Of a DNA stretch of 38,198 bases, positions 1 to 8,243 are shown piece by piece. Position 1 is the first letter of the stretch. Every line of letters begins with the position of its first letter. A program made the translations under genes and the position numbers. Source of the stretch: Tepidanaerobacter sp. GT38 (GTDB lineage Bacteria; Bacillota; Thermosediminibacteria; Thermosediminibacterales; Tepidanaerobacteraceae); assembly GCF_021991635.1 (NCBI RefSeq), contig NZ_JAFFJA010000058.1, forward strand, positions 1 to 38,198, given 5' to 3'. The notes beneath the pieces are model-generated. The model saw only the letters and a list, made by a program, of their open reading frames with translations, searched no databases and was not told the DNA's origin.

Positions 1-2
1 GT

Positions 3-119
3 GCGTCAAGCAGAGGAGTTTATGTAGAAGGGGCAGTAGTCCAAAAGGATGACGGAGTGCTCATTGCAAATCGCTTAAACAACAAAATACCTATTGTAGA
101 TGAAGTGGCCTACACTTGA
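3..119 (+). CDS. C-terminal fragment of an unrecognised protein (5' end outside window)
   Basis: An open frame enters from the left edge and gives about 38 residues ending in PIVDEVAYT before a TGA at 117-119. No start codon lies in the window. The tail is hydrophilic, with a DDG turn and a short beta-like stretch; I do not recognise the family. It ends just before the promoter of the lysine riboswitch, so it belongs to the preceding transcript. Frame continuity to the edge and its position are the only support. Confidence 0.5.
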   Translation, partial: ASSRGVYVEGAVVQKDDGVLIANRLNNKIPIVDEVAYT

Positions 120-127
120 CATATTAC

Positions 128-156
128 TTGACAATGTCAACCCAATATGTTATGGT
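128..156 (+). promoter_or_regulatory. Probable sigma-A promoter for the lysine riboswitch-lysA transcript
   Basis: A perfect TTGACA at 128-133 is followed, after 17 bases, by TATGGT at 151-156. Transcription would begin near 163, about ten bases before the 5' strand of the riboswitch P1 stem. The -10 is imperfect, but spacing and placement are right. Confidence 0.7.
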
Positions 157-173
157 AAAGAAAAATTAAATAA

Positions 174-369
174 AAGTACCTCATCTCGACACGAGTTGGG
201 GTAGAGGCGCGATTGACCATTAGTAGATTTGCGGAGGCAGGGGAAGCCGATTAAGCAAATTAAAAGGGGTCGTCGCCGAAGCATGGTTTTCCCCCAAAAA
301 CCATGCTGGGCTTATACCGAACAGGTATAAGACTGTCACCGGTATTTTACCCCGGTGGAGTGCTACTTC
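174..369 (+). promoter_or_regulatory. Lysine riboswitch (L-box) aptamer
   Basis: The leader carries the conserved lysine-aptamer landmarks in order: GTAGAGGCGCG near 200, AGTAG near 221, GGAGGCAGGGGAAGCCG near 233, GCCGAAGC near 276, a GCTGGG junction after a long stem-loop, ACTGTCACCGG near 332, and GGAGTGCTACT closing P1 near 357-367. AGTA at 175-178 can pair with TACT at the 3' edge. Lysine binding by this class normally reduces expression of lysine biosynthesis or uptake genes, which fits lysA directly downstream. Confidence 0.95.
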
Positions 370-402
370 AGAAGAGTGAGGTATTTGCCTTTGGAACAAG
401 AG

Positions 403-435
403 ACAACCGGCAAATATCCCGGTTGTTTTTGTTTT
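403..435 (+). terminator. Riboswitch expression-platform terminator, with competing antiterminator
   Basis: ACAACCGG (403-410) pairs with CCGGTTGT (419-426) and a T-rich run follows. Upstream, GGTATTTGCC (380-389) is nearly complementary to GGCAAATATCC (409-419), so it can invade the terminator as an antiterminator. The expected switch follows: lysine bound gives termination, lysine absent gives read-through into lysA at 457. Confidence 0.85.
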
Positions 436-456
436 ATAAATGAGAGGAGAGGCGGT

Positions 457-1791
457 ATGCTTTTAGGAACATGCAGAGTTAACAAACTTAACCATTTAGA
501 AATAGGTGGGTGTGATACAGTAGAACTTGTAAAAGAATTCGGCACACCTTTATATGTCATGGATGAAAACCTCATTCGTGAAAATTGTCGTTCATTCCTC
601 AATAGCATGCGCAGCTTGCATGAAAACAGTGAAGTCATTTATGCAGGAAAAGCTTTTTTAACCATCGAAATGTGCCGAATCATTGAAGAAGAAGGCTTGT
701 GTCTTGATGTGGTTTCAGGTGGAGAACTTTATACTGCAATAAAAGCTCAGTTTCCTATAAAAAGAATATATTTTCATGGCAATAACAAATCCTACGATGA
801 ATTAAAAATGGCTATAGAAAACGGCGTTGGGCGCATTATAGTTGATAATTTTTATGAACTTGAACTATTAAGAGATTTAGCTAAAAAATATCCAGGTAAA
901 AAAATAAATGTACTTTTGCGCCTTACTCCAGGCATTGAAGCTCATACACATGATTATATAAAAACAGGTCAGATTGATTCTAAATTTGGATTTGGAATGG
1001 AAAACGGACAAGCAATGCAGGCAGTAGAAAGTGCTTTGAGTATAAAAGGCTTAAAGCTTATGGGGTTTCATTGTCATATTGGTTCTCAAATATTTGAAGA
1101 CGAACCTTTTAAAGATGCAGCCCAGATTATGATAAAATTTGCAAAAGATGTATTTGATAGATATGGTTTCACTACCAAAGAAATAGATTTTGGTGGAGGA
1201 TTTGGTATAAAATATCGTGAAACAGATAAACCTCTTCCAGTAAAAGAGTATATTCAGACTTTAGTTACTTCGGTTAAAGAAAGTTGCAAAAATTACGGTC
1301 TGCATGTTCCGAAACTTTTAATAGAGCCTGGTAGAGCTATTATAGGGGAAGCTGGCACGACTCTGTATACAATTGGTGCCATCAAAAATATTCCTGGTAT
1401 TAGAAAGTATGTCAGTGTAGATGGGGGAATGAGTGATAACATAAGGCCGGCGTTATATGGTGCTGAATATTCAGCTATAGTTGCAAATAAGGCCAATAGT
1501 CCGAAAGTAGAAAAAGTATCTATTGCTGGAAAATGCTGTGAGTCAGGTGATATGTTAATTTGGGATATTGATTTACCCAAAATCGAGCCGGGAGACATAT
1601 TAGCTGTCTTTAGCACAGGAGCATATCATTATTCAATGGCTAGCAATTATAATATGCTACCTAAACCGGCTGTGGTTTTTGTTAAAGATAATACTGCTCG
1701 GCTTGTTGTGCGTCGCCAAACGTATGAGGATTTACTCAGCGCAGAAGTATATTTGCCACAGGCAAAGAAGGTTTTTTTAGCAAGCATGTAG
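457..1791 (+). CDS. lysA: Diaminopimelate decarboxylase
   Basis: This PLP enzyme decarboxylates meso-diaminopimelate to L-lysine, the last step of lysine synthesis. The 444-residue length is normal for the fold-type III family. The Schiff-base lysine is in YAGKAF (K65); HIGSQ, GGGFG, EPGR and the C-terminal CCESGDML motif from the partner active site are all present. The frame is open from 355, but that region is riboswitch and terminator, so ATG 457 with GAGAGGAGAGG just upstream is the start. A strong terminator follows, so lysA is effectively monocistronic and controlled by the lysine riboswitch. Confidence 0.95.
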   Translation: MLLGTCRVNKLNHLEIGGCDTVELVKEFGTPLYVMDENLIRENCRSFLNSMRSLHENSEVIYAGKAFLTIEMCRIIEEEGLCLDVVSGGELYTAIKAQFPIKRIYFHGNNKSYDELKMAIENGVGRIIVDNFYELELLRDLAKKYPGKKINVLLRLTPGIEAHTHDYIKTGQIDSKFGFGMENGQAMQAVESALSIKGLKLMGFHCHIGSQIFEDEPFKDAAQIMIKFAKDVFDRYGFTTKEIDFGGGFGIKYRETDKPLPVKEYIQTLVTSVKESCKNYGLHVPKLLIEPGRAIIGEAGTTLYTIGAIKNIPGIRKYVSVDGGMSDNIRPALYGAEYSAIVANKANSPKVEKVSIAGKCCESGDMLIWDIDLPKIEPGDILAVFSTGAYHYSMASNYNMLPKPAVVFVKDNTARLVVRRQTYEDLLSAEVYLPQAKKVFLASM

Positions 1792-1810
1792 ATTTGAATG
1801 TTGTATTTAA

Positions 1811-1836
1811 AAAGTGTGCTCAAGCACACTTTTTTC
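1811..1836 (+). terminator. Rho-independent terminator after lysA
   Basis: AAAGTGTGCT (1811-1820) and AGCACACTTT (1823-1832) form a ten-base-pair stem with a two-base loop, followed by a T run. It lies 20 bases after the lysA stop. Confidence 0.9.
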
Positions 1837-1910
1837 ATTTTAATATAAATGGTATAATGCTGTAAGTAGACTTAAATAATTCTACAGTTGGGAAAGGATG
1901 GTCAGCTTTC

Positions 1911-2534
1911 ATGATACAATTTTGGGGCCCTGAAATGTTGCTTAGGATACCGGCTTTGTTGATATCAATTACCTTGCATGAGTATGCTCATGCAAGGGTT
2001 TCATACTCCTTAGGAGACCCAACACCTAAGTGGATGGGAAGACTTTCCTTAAACCCTTTGGTTCATTTAGATCCTATTGGCTTGGTGATGTTATGGCTAT
2101 TTAGATTCGGTTGGGCTAAACCTGTTGAAATAAATCCGAGTTACTATAGAGAGCCTAGAAAGGGTACAATATTGGTTTCTATAGCAGGTCCTTTAGCTAA
2201 TTTAGCGATAGCTTTTCTAGCTATAATTTTTTTGAAGCTTGATATACTTCGCATCGGTATTCTAGATAGCTTTATTTATGTGTTATTTCTTTACAACTTA
2301 ACTTTGGCTGTCTTTAATCTGCTGCCAATTCCGCCTTTAGACGGTTCAAAAATATTAGCTGGGTTATTACCTGCAAGACAGGCATACGAGTTTTCAAAAT
2401 TTGAATCATATGGGCCTTTTATCTTAATATTGTTAGTATATTTTGGATTGCTAAGTAGCATCTTAAATCCTATAATAATATTTATTCATAAAGGATTAGA
2501 TTTTCTATCAAATTTAGTTTTATTAAGATTTTAA
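1911..2534 (+). CDS. Site-2 protease family (M50) membrane zinc metalloprotease
   Basis: A 207-residue integral membrane protein of the short bacterial rhomboid-unrelated S2P/YwhC-like group. The zinc motif H23-E-Y-A-H27 lies in the first membrane segment and the third ligand is Asp144 in NLLPIPPLDG, the usual M50 pairing. Four or more hydrophobic segments are visible and no PDZ domain is present. Homologues are commonly found beside trpS and scpA in Clostridia; the substrate is unknown. ATG 1911 follows GGGAAAGGATGG. A TATAAT at 1853-1858, just past the lysA terminator, probably serves this gene and the trpS-scpA-scpB genes behind it, although no clear -35 is seen. Confidence 0.85.
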   Translation: MIQFWGPEMLLRIPALLISITLHEYAHARVSYSLGDPTPKWMGRLSLNPLVHLDPIGLVMLWLFRFGWAKPVEINPSYYREPRKGTILVSIAGPLANLAIAFLAIIFLKLDILRIGILDSFIYVLFLYNLTLAVFNLLPIPPLDGSKILAGLLPARQAYEFSKFESYGPFILILLVYFGLLSSILNPIIIFIHKGLDFLSNLVLLRF

Positions 2535-2551
2535 TTTTGGGAGGAATCTTT

Positions 2552-3535
2552 GTGAAAAACCATGTAGTTATGAGTGGAATGAGACCTACGGGTCGTCTAC
2601 ATCTTGGAAATATGATGGGCGCACTGACAAATTGGATCAAATTACAGGATGATTATGAATGCTTTTTTGTTGTGGTAGACTGGCATGCGCTTACTACAGG
2701 GTATGAAAACACCCAAGAATTAAAAGAGAACATTAGGCAAATGGTAATAGATTGGGTGAGCGTAGGCCTTAACCCTGAAAAATGCAATATTTTTGTACAA
2801 TCTCATGTAAAGCAACATGCCGAATTACATCTTTTACTTTCAATGCTCACACCCCTGTCTTGGCTTGAAAGATGCCCTACTTACAAAGAACAGTTAAAGC
2901 AGCTTGAAAATAAAGACATCAATACTTACGGTTTTTTGGGCTATCCAGTTCTCATGGCAACTGATATATTGATATATAAAGCAGATAGAGTTCCTGTAGG
3001 CAAAGATCAGCAGCCACATATTGAATTAACCCGCGAAATTGCCAGAAGGTTTAATTATCTTTACGAACCGGTTTTTCCAGAACCCAAAGCCCTTTACACT
3101 GAATTTAAGGTTTTGCCGGGTATTGATGGCAGGAAAATGAGCAAAAGCTATGACAACTATATTGAAATCTCAGCCAGTCCTGAAACTATAAATCAAAAAG
3201 TAAAGATGATGGTTACCGATCCCGCCAGAATCAGAAAAAATGACCCTGGTCATCCTGATGTTTGTAGTGTGTTTGCCTTTTATAATGTTTTTGACGAAAA
3301 AGATAATGTCACTGAACTTAGAGAGTTATGCGAAAAGGGCCAAATCGGGTGCGTAGAATGCAAGAAAAAATTAGCTGCCATTATGAATGATAAAATGGAG
3401 CCCATTCGCCAAAAGAGAAATGAATTGGAACAAAATCCTGCCATTATAGATGATATTTTGGACAACGGTGCAAAACGCGCTCGCTTGGTAGCTGAAAGGA
3501 CTTTAGAAGAGGTTAGAGAGGCGATGAAAATCTAG
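2552..3535 (+). CDS. trpS: Tryptophanyl-tRNA synthetase
   Basis: A class Ic aminoacyl-tRNA synthetase charging tRNA-Trp. The HIGH-equivalent is in TGRLHLGN (residues 13-20) and K195-M-S-K-S199 is the second signature; 327 residues is the normal length. The frame opens at a TTG (2537), but GGGAGG lies inside that extension and is correctly spaced from GTG 2552, which gives the usual MKNHVVMSGMRPTG start. No T-box leader is present; the gene follows the M50 protease by 17 bases and appears to be co-transcribed. Confidence 0.95.
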   Translation: MKNHVVMSGMRPTGRLHLGNMMGALTNWIKLQDDYECFFVVVDWHALTTGYENTQELKENIRQMVIDWVSVGLNPEKCNIFVQSHVKQHAELHLLLSMLTPLSWLERCPTYKEQLKQLENKDINTYGFLGYPVLMATDILIYKADRVPVGKDQQPHIELTREIARRFNYLYEPVFPEPKALYTEFKVLPGIDGRKMSKSYDNYIEISASPETINQKVKMMVTDPARIRKNDPGHPDVCSVFAFYNVFDEKDNVTELRELCEKGQIGCVECKKKLAAIMNDKMEPIRQKRNELEQNPAIIDDILDNGAKRARLVAERTLEEVREAMKI

Positions 3536-3551
3536 ATAAAGGTGAAGAAAC

Positions 3552-4292
3552 GTGGCTTTAAATATTAAGATTAATACATTTGAAGGTCCTTTTGACCTTC
3601 TATTTCACCTAATAGAGAAAAATCAAATCGATATTTACGATATACCCATTGCAGACTTAACTGAACAATATTTAGACTATATTCACAAAATAACAGAAAA
3701 TCAATTGGATTTAGCTAGCGAGTTTTTAGTAATGGCAGCTACGTTGCTTAGTATCAAATCAAAGATGCTATTGCCTTCAAAACCAAAACAGGAGGTAGCA
3801 TCAGAATTGGCAGTGGCAGAAGATAATGATGTGGATCCAAGAAGTGAGCTAATGCACAAACTGCTTGAGTATAAGAAATTCAAAGAGATATCAATACTGT
3901 TGAGGAAAAAAGAAGAAGAACAGGAGTTTATATTTAAAAGACCTCCCGAGGATTTGTCTTTAATGTGGGCAGATGAAATTCCCCTGTCTGAAATTACTTT
4001 TGAAGACCTAAAATTGGCTTTTAAATCAGTTATGAGCAAGAAAAAACCAGAAGAAAAAGTTTCTAAAATTACTAAAGACCCTATACCCTTATCGCGTAAG
4101 GTAATGGAAATCTACCGAACATTAAAACAAAAATCTAAGATATTTTTTAGTAAATTGTATGATAAAAAGACATCAAAGCTAGAAATAATAACGACCTTTT
4201 TAGCTGTTTTAGAGCTAGTAAAAATGAAGCGTATCAATGCATTCCAAGAAAAACAATTTGGAGAAATCGTTTTAACATACAGGGAGGTTTAG
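3552..4292 (+). CDS. scpA: Segregation and condensation protein A (kleisin)
   Basis: ScpA is the kleisin bridging the SMC dimer and recruiting ScpB for chromosome compaction and segregation. The N-terminus (FEGPFDLLFHLIEKNQIDIYDI) is the family signature; an acidic linker follows near residues 85-100, and a C-terminal winged-helix region contains ITTFLAVLELVKM. Length 246 is typical. GTG 3552 follows AAAGGTGA. It lies 16 bases after trpS and 8 bases before scpB. Confidence 0.95.
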   Translation: MALNIKINTFEGPFDLLFHLIEKNQIDIYDIPIADLTEQYLDYIHKITENQLDLASEFLVMAATLLSIKSKMLLPSKPKQEVASELAVAEDNDVDPRSELMHKLLEYKKFKEISILLRKKEEEQEFIFKRPPEDLSLMWADEIPLSEITFEDLKLAFKSVMSKKKPEEKVSKITKDPIPLSRKVMEIYRTLKQKSKIFFSKLYDKKTSKLEIITTFLAVLELVKMKRINAFQEKQFGEIVLTYREV

Positions 4293-4300
4293 ACTGTAAG

Positions 4301-4804
4301 GTGGAATTACAAAAGGCTATGGGAATTATAGAAGGGATATTGTTTACATCAGGAAATCCTGTAAAAATCGATGAAATTGCAAATGTATTAAATATGACAT
4401 GTGAACAGGTCTTGGAATGCGTGAAACAATTAGAAATTGAGTACAATAAGTTTAGTCACGGAATAATGATTTCGAAAGTAGGGAGCAGCCTTCGACTTAC
4501 AACAAAGCCCGAAATTTTTCCGTATATAGAAAAAATTTTCAAACCAAAAGTCAGATCACAACTTTCAAAGGCTGCATTGGAAACTCTAGCAATAATTATG
4601 TTCAAACAACCCATAACAAAGTCTGAAATTGAGTCTATAAGAGGTGTAAATTCAGAAAAAGCCCTTAATACCCTTTTAGAAAAAAATCTAATTTACGAAA
4701 AAGGACGCTTAAATGTACCGGGGAGACCTATACTTTATGCTACAACTGAAGATTGTCTAGACTACTTTGGGTTAGAAAGCATTGATGATATTTCTATTGA
4801 GTAA
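4301..4804 (+). CDS. scpB: Segregation and condensation protein B
   Basis: ScpB dimers bind the ScpA linker in the SMC condensin complex. The 167 residues contain two winged-helix domains: EGILFTSGNPV near the start, and the second with LAIIMFKQPITKSEIESIRGV, the family's most conserved block. The start is GTG 4301; AGGGAGG at 4281-4287, inside the end of scpA, is somewhat distant, so ATG 4319 is a possible alternative. Adjacent scpA confirms the role. Confidence 0.93.
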   Translation: MELQKAMGIIEGILFTSGNPVKIDEIANVLNMTCEQVLECVKQLEIEYNKFSHGIMISKVGSSLRLTTKPEIFPYIEKIFKPKVRSQLSKAALETLAIIMFKQPITKSEIESIRGVNSEKALNTLLEKNLIYEKGRLNVPGRPILYATTEDCLDYFGLESIDDISIE

Positions 4805-4862
4805 AATGAATTGATAACATTTTTTTGCCACAAACTAAGAGAAAAAGTCTAGGGAGATTAAA

Positions 4863-5576
4863 GTGATACAATTACTTATTATCCTGGCTTTTTCTCTTGT
4901 TTTTTTCTTACCTGTAAAATTTCATATTATGCTATTTAAAAAAGCACGTGATGAACACATAAAGCTTGAAATAAGCTTGTGTAGTTTATCAAAAATAGTT
5001 TTAGAAATACCAGAAATGAAATTTACAATAAGAAGCTTTATTCCATTATTGAGTTTTAGGTATAAAATGCAGAGCAAAAAGAAGGGAAAAATTAAATCTA
5101 GAAAAGTCGTCATTTCACCCCTCAGAGACAGGTTTAAAGTGATAATTAATATTTTAAAGTTTTGTATTACATACTTAAAAACATTTAAAAAACTAATTAA
5201 TATATTGCTTAATAAAGTAAATGTCACCTATCTGAATATAGATATTGCATTCGGCAGTGAAAATCCGGCGTTGACGGGATTTTTCGCAGGTTACATTTGG
5301 AGTGCCATATATCAAATATTAGGTTTTCTTTCTATGCACGCAAATTTTGCAAAAGCAGATGTTAAAACTAACGTCCGACCTAATTTTCTTGAGCCTGAAT
5401 CCTTTCAAATAGATGTTAACTGCATATTTCATCTTAGAGTTGGCTATATTATAATTGCAAGTTTGATAATAGCTTGGTATTGGTTATTGTTTAACATTAG
5501 ATTAAAACAAAAAGCCATAAAGAAAACATCTAAAGGGGCGACTTTATCATGGATGAACATCCAATTCAGAGTTTGA
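4863..5576 (+). CDS. DUF2953 family membrane-associated protein
   Basis: A 237-residue protein of unknown function. It has an N-terminal hydrophobic segment (residues 1-20), a basic middle (KKKGKIKSRK near residue 73) and a second hydrophobic helix near residues 198-214. This layout, and its position between scpB and ytfJ, match DUF2953 proteins of spore-formers, often suspected of a sporulation link (inference). GTG 4863 follows AGGGAGA. The 3' end overlaps ytfJ by 28 bases in another frame, implying translational coupling. Confidence 0.75.
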   Translation: MIQLLIILAFSLVFFLPVKFHIMLFKKARDEHIKLEISLCSLSKIVLEIPEMKFTIRSFIPLLSFRYKMQSKKKGKIKSRKVVISPLRDRFKVIINILKFCITYLKTFKKLINILLNKVNVTYLNIDIAFGSENPALTGFFAGYIWSAIYQILGFLSMHANFAKADVKTNVRPNFLEPESFQIDVNCIFHLRVGYIIIASLIIAWYWLLFNIRLKQKAIKKTSKGATLSWMNIQFRV

Positions 5577-5938
5577 TAAAGACTTCTATGGAAAGCATTA
5601 AGGAAATGGTGGATGTCAATACAGTTGTTGGTGATGCAGTTGAAACCCAGGATGGTACCGTAATAATCCCGGTTTCCAGGGTTTGTTTTGGTTTTGCTGC
5701 AGGTGGAAGCGAATTTGAGGCAAAGACATCAAAAGATAATGATAAGGGTGAAAAAAATAAACTGCCATTTGGTGGCGGAAGCGGTGCCGGTGTATCTGTC
5801 CAGCCAATGGCGTTTATGGTTGTAGGGCAGGGTCAGATTAGACTTTTGCCAGTTGATCAAAATACTACAGTGGAACGGATAATCGACATTGCTCCCCAGA
5901 TTGTTGATCAAATAACCAACATTTTAAAAAAGCAGTAA
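5549..5938 (+). CDS. ytfJ: YtfJ/GerW family sporulation protein
   Basis: A 129-residue protein of the GerW family, which in Bacillus is expressed in the forespore and affects spore germination. Family landmarks: SLIKTSMESIKEMVDVNTVVGD at the N-terminus, a glycine-rich FGFAAGGSEF, a charged insert with lysines, GGGSGAGVSVQPMAFMVV, and a C-terminal helix. ATG 5549 lies inside the end of the DUF2953 gene behind AAAGGGGCG. A terminator follows, closing the operon. It is the clearest sporulation marker in the window. Confidence 0.93.
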   Translation: MDEHPIQSLIKTSMESIKEMVDVNTVVGDAVETQDGTVIIPVSRVCFGFAAGGSEFEAKTSKDNDKGEKNKLPFGGGSGAGVSVQPMAFMVVGQGQIRLLPVDQNTTVERIIDIAPQIVDQITNILKKQ

Positions 5939-5944
5939 GTTTTT

Positions 5945-5982
5945 AACGGACCATGTGAACATGGAGCCGTTTTTTTTTTTTT
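5945..5982 (+). terminator. Rho-independent terminator after ytfJ
   Basis: AACGG and CCATG (5945-5955) pair with CATGG and CCGTT (5960-5971) around a TGAA loop, with one small internal bulge, followed by twelve T residues. Confidence 0.92.
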
Positions 5983-6069
5983 GCAGCTAATATTTTTCTG
6001 GAAAACCCACCAATTTTTTCAAGAATTAAAACCGTGTATAAATATAAAAATATGGTGGGAGGGTGTTTT

Positions 6070-7203
6070 ATGACAAAAAAGATAATAGCCATCTTTTTGG
6101 TTATTTATTTATTCATAGCAATTTCTTGCATTAGCGCAAAAGCTGCAGATAATGCATTGTCGATAAACGCCAAGGCATTTGTCCTGATGGATCCAATAAG
6201 TGGAAGAATTTTGTTAGAAAAAAATTCTCAAGAAAAAATGGCTATGGCTAGCACCACAAAAATCATGACTGCTATTGTTGCCTTAGAAAAAGGGGATTTA
6301 CAATCCCAAATCAGAGTAAGTCCGAGAGCTGCTTCAATCGGCGGTTCCTCTTTTTACCTTAAACCTGGTGACGTCTTGACTCTGGAAGATATGCTATTCG
6401 GGCTGCTGTTGCCTTCAGGTAATGATGCGGCAGTAGCAATTGCGGAACATATTGCAGGAACCGAAGATAAATTTGTACAAATGATGAATCAAAAGGCTTT
6501 AGAACTAGGGGCATTAAATACTCACTTTACAAACCCCCATGGTCTTGATGATCCTGAACACTATACAACTGCAGTAGATTTAGCAGTTATATCAAGATAT
6601 GCATTAAAGAATATTAAATTTCGTGAGATAGTTCAAACTAAAACAAAAGAAATAAAATATGGAGATATTGACAAGCAGATTTTTAATACAAACAGGCTAT
6701 TATGGGAATTTGAAGGCGCCGATGGAATTAAAACCGGTTATACCGGAAAAGCCGGAAGGTGTTTGGTGGCCACTGCTAAAAACAATGGTTTTCATTTATT
6801 ATCGGTTGTTTTAGGTTCACAAAACCACTTTGAAGATTCTAAGAAATTATTAAACTATGGATTTGAGAACTATAAACTGAAAAATATAATTTCTAAAAAT
6901 AATTATCTCACAACTGTAAATGTGGAAAATGGCGTTATTAAAACAGTGGATTTAATTGCAAAAGATAGCATCACCTTGCCAATAGAGGAAAGCGAAAATA
7001 TTAAATTTAAATTGATAGTTCCCAAAAAAATTAAAGCTCCCGTTTTTAAGGGAGAAGAAGTAGGACAAGTACAAGTTTATATAGATGATGATTTGGTTAC
7101 ATCAACTTCTTTAATTACGGCTAAGGATGTTCCGTTAAAAACATATAATTACATTCTAAATAGGATTTTAAGATTTTGGACAAGATGGGAAAAAACTGAT
7201 TGA
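6070..7203 (+). CDS. dacF: D-alanyl-D-alanine carboxypeptidase (DacF/PBP5 type)
   Basis: A serine DD-carboxypeptidase trimming pentapeptides in peptidoglycan outside the membrane. A signal peptide covers residues 1-26. The three penicillin-binding motifs are S61-T-T-K64, S116-G-N118 and K221-T-G. The C-terminal region (about 280-355) is a PBP5-type beta domain, and the tail lacks a strong membrane anchor. The frame opens at 6034, but GTGGGAGGGTG is placed for ATG 6070, which puts the signal peptide at the N-terminus. Proximity to ytfJ suggests the sporulation-linked dacF rather than a vegetative dacA; that is inference. Confidence 0.9.
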   Translation: MTKKIIAIFLVIYLFIAISCISAKAADNALSINAKAFVLMDPISGRILLEKNSQEKMAMASTTKIMTAIVALEKGDLQSQIRVSPRAASIGGSSFYLKPGDVLTLEDMLFGLLLPSGNDAAVAIAEHIAGTEDKFVQMMNQKALELGALNTHFTNPHGLDDPEHYTTAVDLAVISRYALKNIKFREIVQTKTKEIKYGDIDKQIFNTNRLLWEFEGADGIKTGYTGKAGRCLVATAKNNGFHLLSVVLGSQNHFEDSKKLLNYGFENYKLKNIISKNNYLTTVNVENGVIKTVDLIAKDSITLPIEESENIKFKLIVPKKIKAPVFKGEEVGQVQVYIDDDLVTSTSLITAKDVPLKTYNYILNRILRFWTRWEKTD

Positions 7204-7276
7204 AATAAAAATGTTAAAAAAGTTAAATTTTGAGAAGGATTTTCGTTATTTATGTCGAATTTATATAACATAATAG

Positions 7277-7291
7277 CTCATCATTGATGAG
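7277..7291 (+). promoter_or_regulatory. Inverted repeat abutting the SD of the first cluster gene
   Basis: CTCATC (7277-7282) and GATGAG (7286-7291) are perfectly complementary around ATT, and the last bases run into the GAGGAGG Shine-Dalgarno sequence of the gene at 7303. It could be a regulator site or a hairpin affecting ribosome access. It does not resemble the repeat upstream of the cluster's regulator gene. Confidence 0.4.
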
Positions 7292-7302
7292 GAGGTAAAG
7301 TT

Positions 7303-7725
7303 GTGGTTGATCCATATAAAACAGGTATGTTTAAAACCAATCCTTATGCAAAAAAGAAGCCATTGAAAGGCAGCCTGGTTGTTGTTTTGGACGGCACTTA
7401 TGAAGAACGCGGTTTGCAATTGATTCCTCAACCATCTCGTTGCCTTGTTGCAAATGAAGTTCACGAACTTATTTTGACTGATGAAAATAAAAAACCAGGA
7501 GATACTGTAAATAAGATTGCATATATAGGATTCTTTGCAGTAAAAGAGAGCACAGTAATAACTGTAGGTGATGAAGTTAAAATAAATGGTCATTTAATTG
7601 GTAAAATTGCAGGCTTTGATGAAACGCATATGCCTAACCACTATAATATCGTCATATATGGCGAAGAACGCGTTTCAGGGAACCAAAGAAATCTCAACTT
7701 AGATGATGAGGTTATTATTGGTTAA
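7303..7725 (+). CDS. Conserved small protein of unknown function, first gene of the PLP/B12 cluster
   Basis: A 140-residue, mostly beta-strand soluble protein with no signal or membrane segment. It reads as alternating hydrophobic strands (SLVVVLDGTYEERGLQL, DTVNKIAYIGFFAV, VITVGDEVKI, KIAGFDETHMPNHYNIVIYG), suggesting a small beta-barrel. I have a weak impression of DUF6917 but cannot confirm it. GTG 7303 has a near-perfect GAGGAGGT eight bases upstream. The spacing to ridA (about 43 bases) and similar SD strength argue for one transcript. A role in substrate binding or complex assembly is only a guess. Confidence 0.75.
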   Translation: MVDPYKTGMFKTNPYAKKKPLKGSLVVVLDGTYEERGLQLIPQPSRCLVANEVHELILTDENKKPGDTVNKIAYIGFFAVKESTVITVGDEVKINGHLIGKIAGFDETHMPNHYNIVIYGEERVSGNQRNLNLDDEVIIG

Positions 7726-7768
7726 ATATTTAAACATTCATTTGCATCATTTGAAAGGAGGTGCTTAT

Positions 7769-8227
7769 ATGTCATTTGAGAAAAAAATTCAGGAGTTAGG
7801 TATCACATTACCAGAGCCACCAAAACCTGTAGCAGCATATGTACCCGGTGTTAAAGTAGACAAATACATTTACACTGCCGGCCAAATACCTTTTGTCAAT
7901 GGTGAATTAAAGTATAAAGGCAAGGTCGGTGCTGAAGTTTCAGTAGAAGAGGCCTATGAAGCTGCTAAAATATGTGCCCTTAACTGTTTAAGTATAGTAA
8001 AGTCTTTGGCTGGCAGCCTAGACAATGTTGAAAAAATAGTTAAAGTTGTTGGTTTTGTAAACAGTGCCGATGGCTTCAATCAGCAACCTCAGGTTATAAA
8101 CGGAGCTTCAGAGTTACTAGGTCAAATATTTGGAGAGGCGGGCGCACATGCTCGTTCTGCTGTAGGTGTCAATCAGCTTCCAATGGACGCAACCTGTGAA
8201 GTGGAGTTAATTGTAAAATTAAAGTAA
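7769..8227 (+). CDS. RidA/YjgF family enamine/imine deaminase
   Basis: RidA proteins hydrolyse reactive enamine/imine intermediates released by PLP enzymes and amine oxidases. The 152 residues end in the family signature: R129 (carboxylate-binding) in ARSAVGVNQLPMDA and E144 in CEVEL. YTAGQIPFVNG near residue 35 is also typical. The frame extends back to 7703, but GAAAGGAGGTG positions ATG 7769. It sits between the first gene and the PLP enzyme, which gives it an obvious job of clearing or converting imines from the pathway. Whether it is a true RidA or one of the pathway-specific Rid subfamilies cannot be decided by eye. Confidence 0.9.
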   Translation: MSFEKKIQELGITLPEPPKPVAAYVPGVKVDKYIYTAGQIPFVNGELKYKGKVGAEVSVEEAYEAAKICALNCLSIVKSLAGSLDNVEKIVKVVGFVNSADGFNQQPQVINGASELLGQIFGEAGAHARSAVGVNQLPMDATCEVELIVKLK

Positions 8228-8243
8228 CAAGGAGGACTTTAAC

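Noticed and set aside
355-456. N-terminal extension of lysA
   Set aside because: The frame is open but runs through the riboswitch and terminator; the SD and family N-terminus point to ATG 457.
363-638. Antisense ORF opposite lysA and its leader
   Set aside because: It overlaps the riboswitch and a conserved enzyme, has no SD and no recognisable protein.
2535-2560. T-box upstream of trpS
   Set aside because: The gap from the M50 gene is only 17 bases, so no leader RNA can fit.
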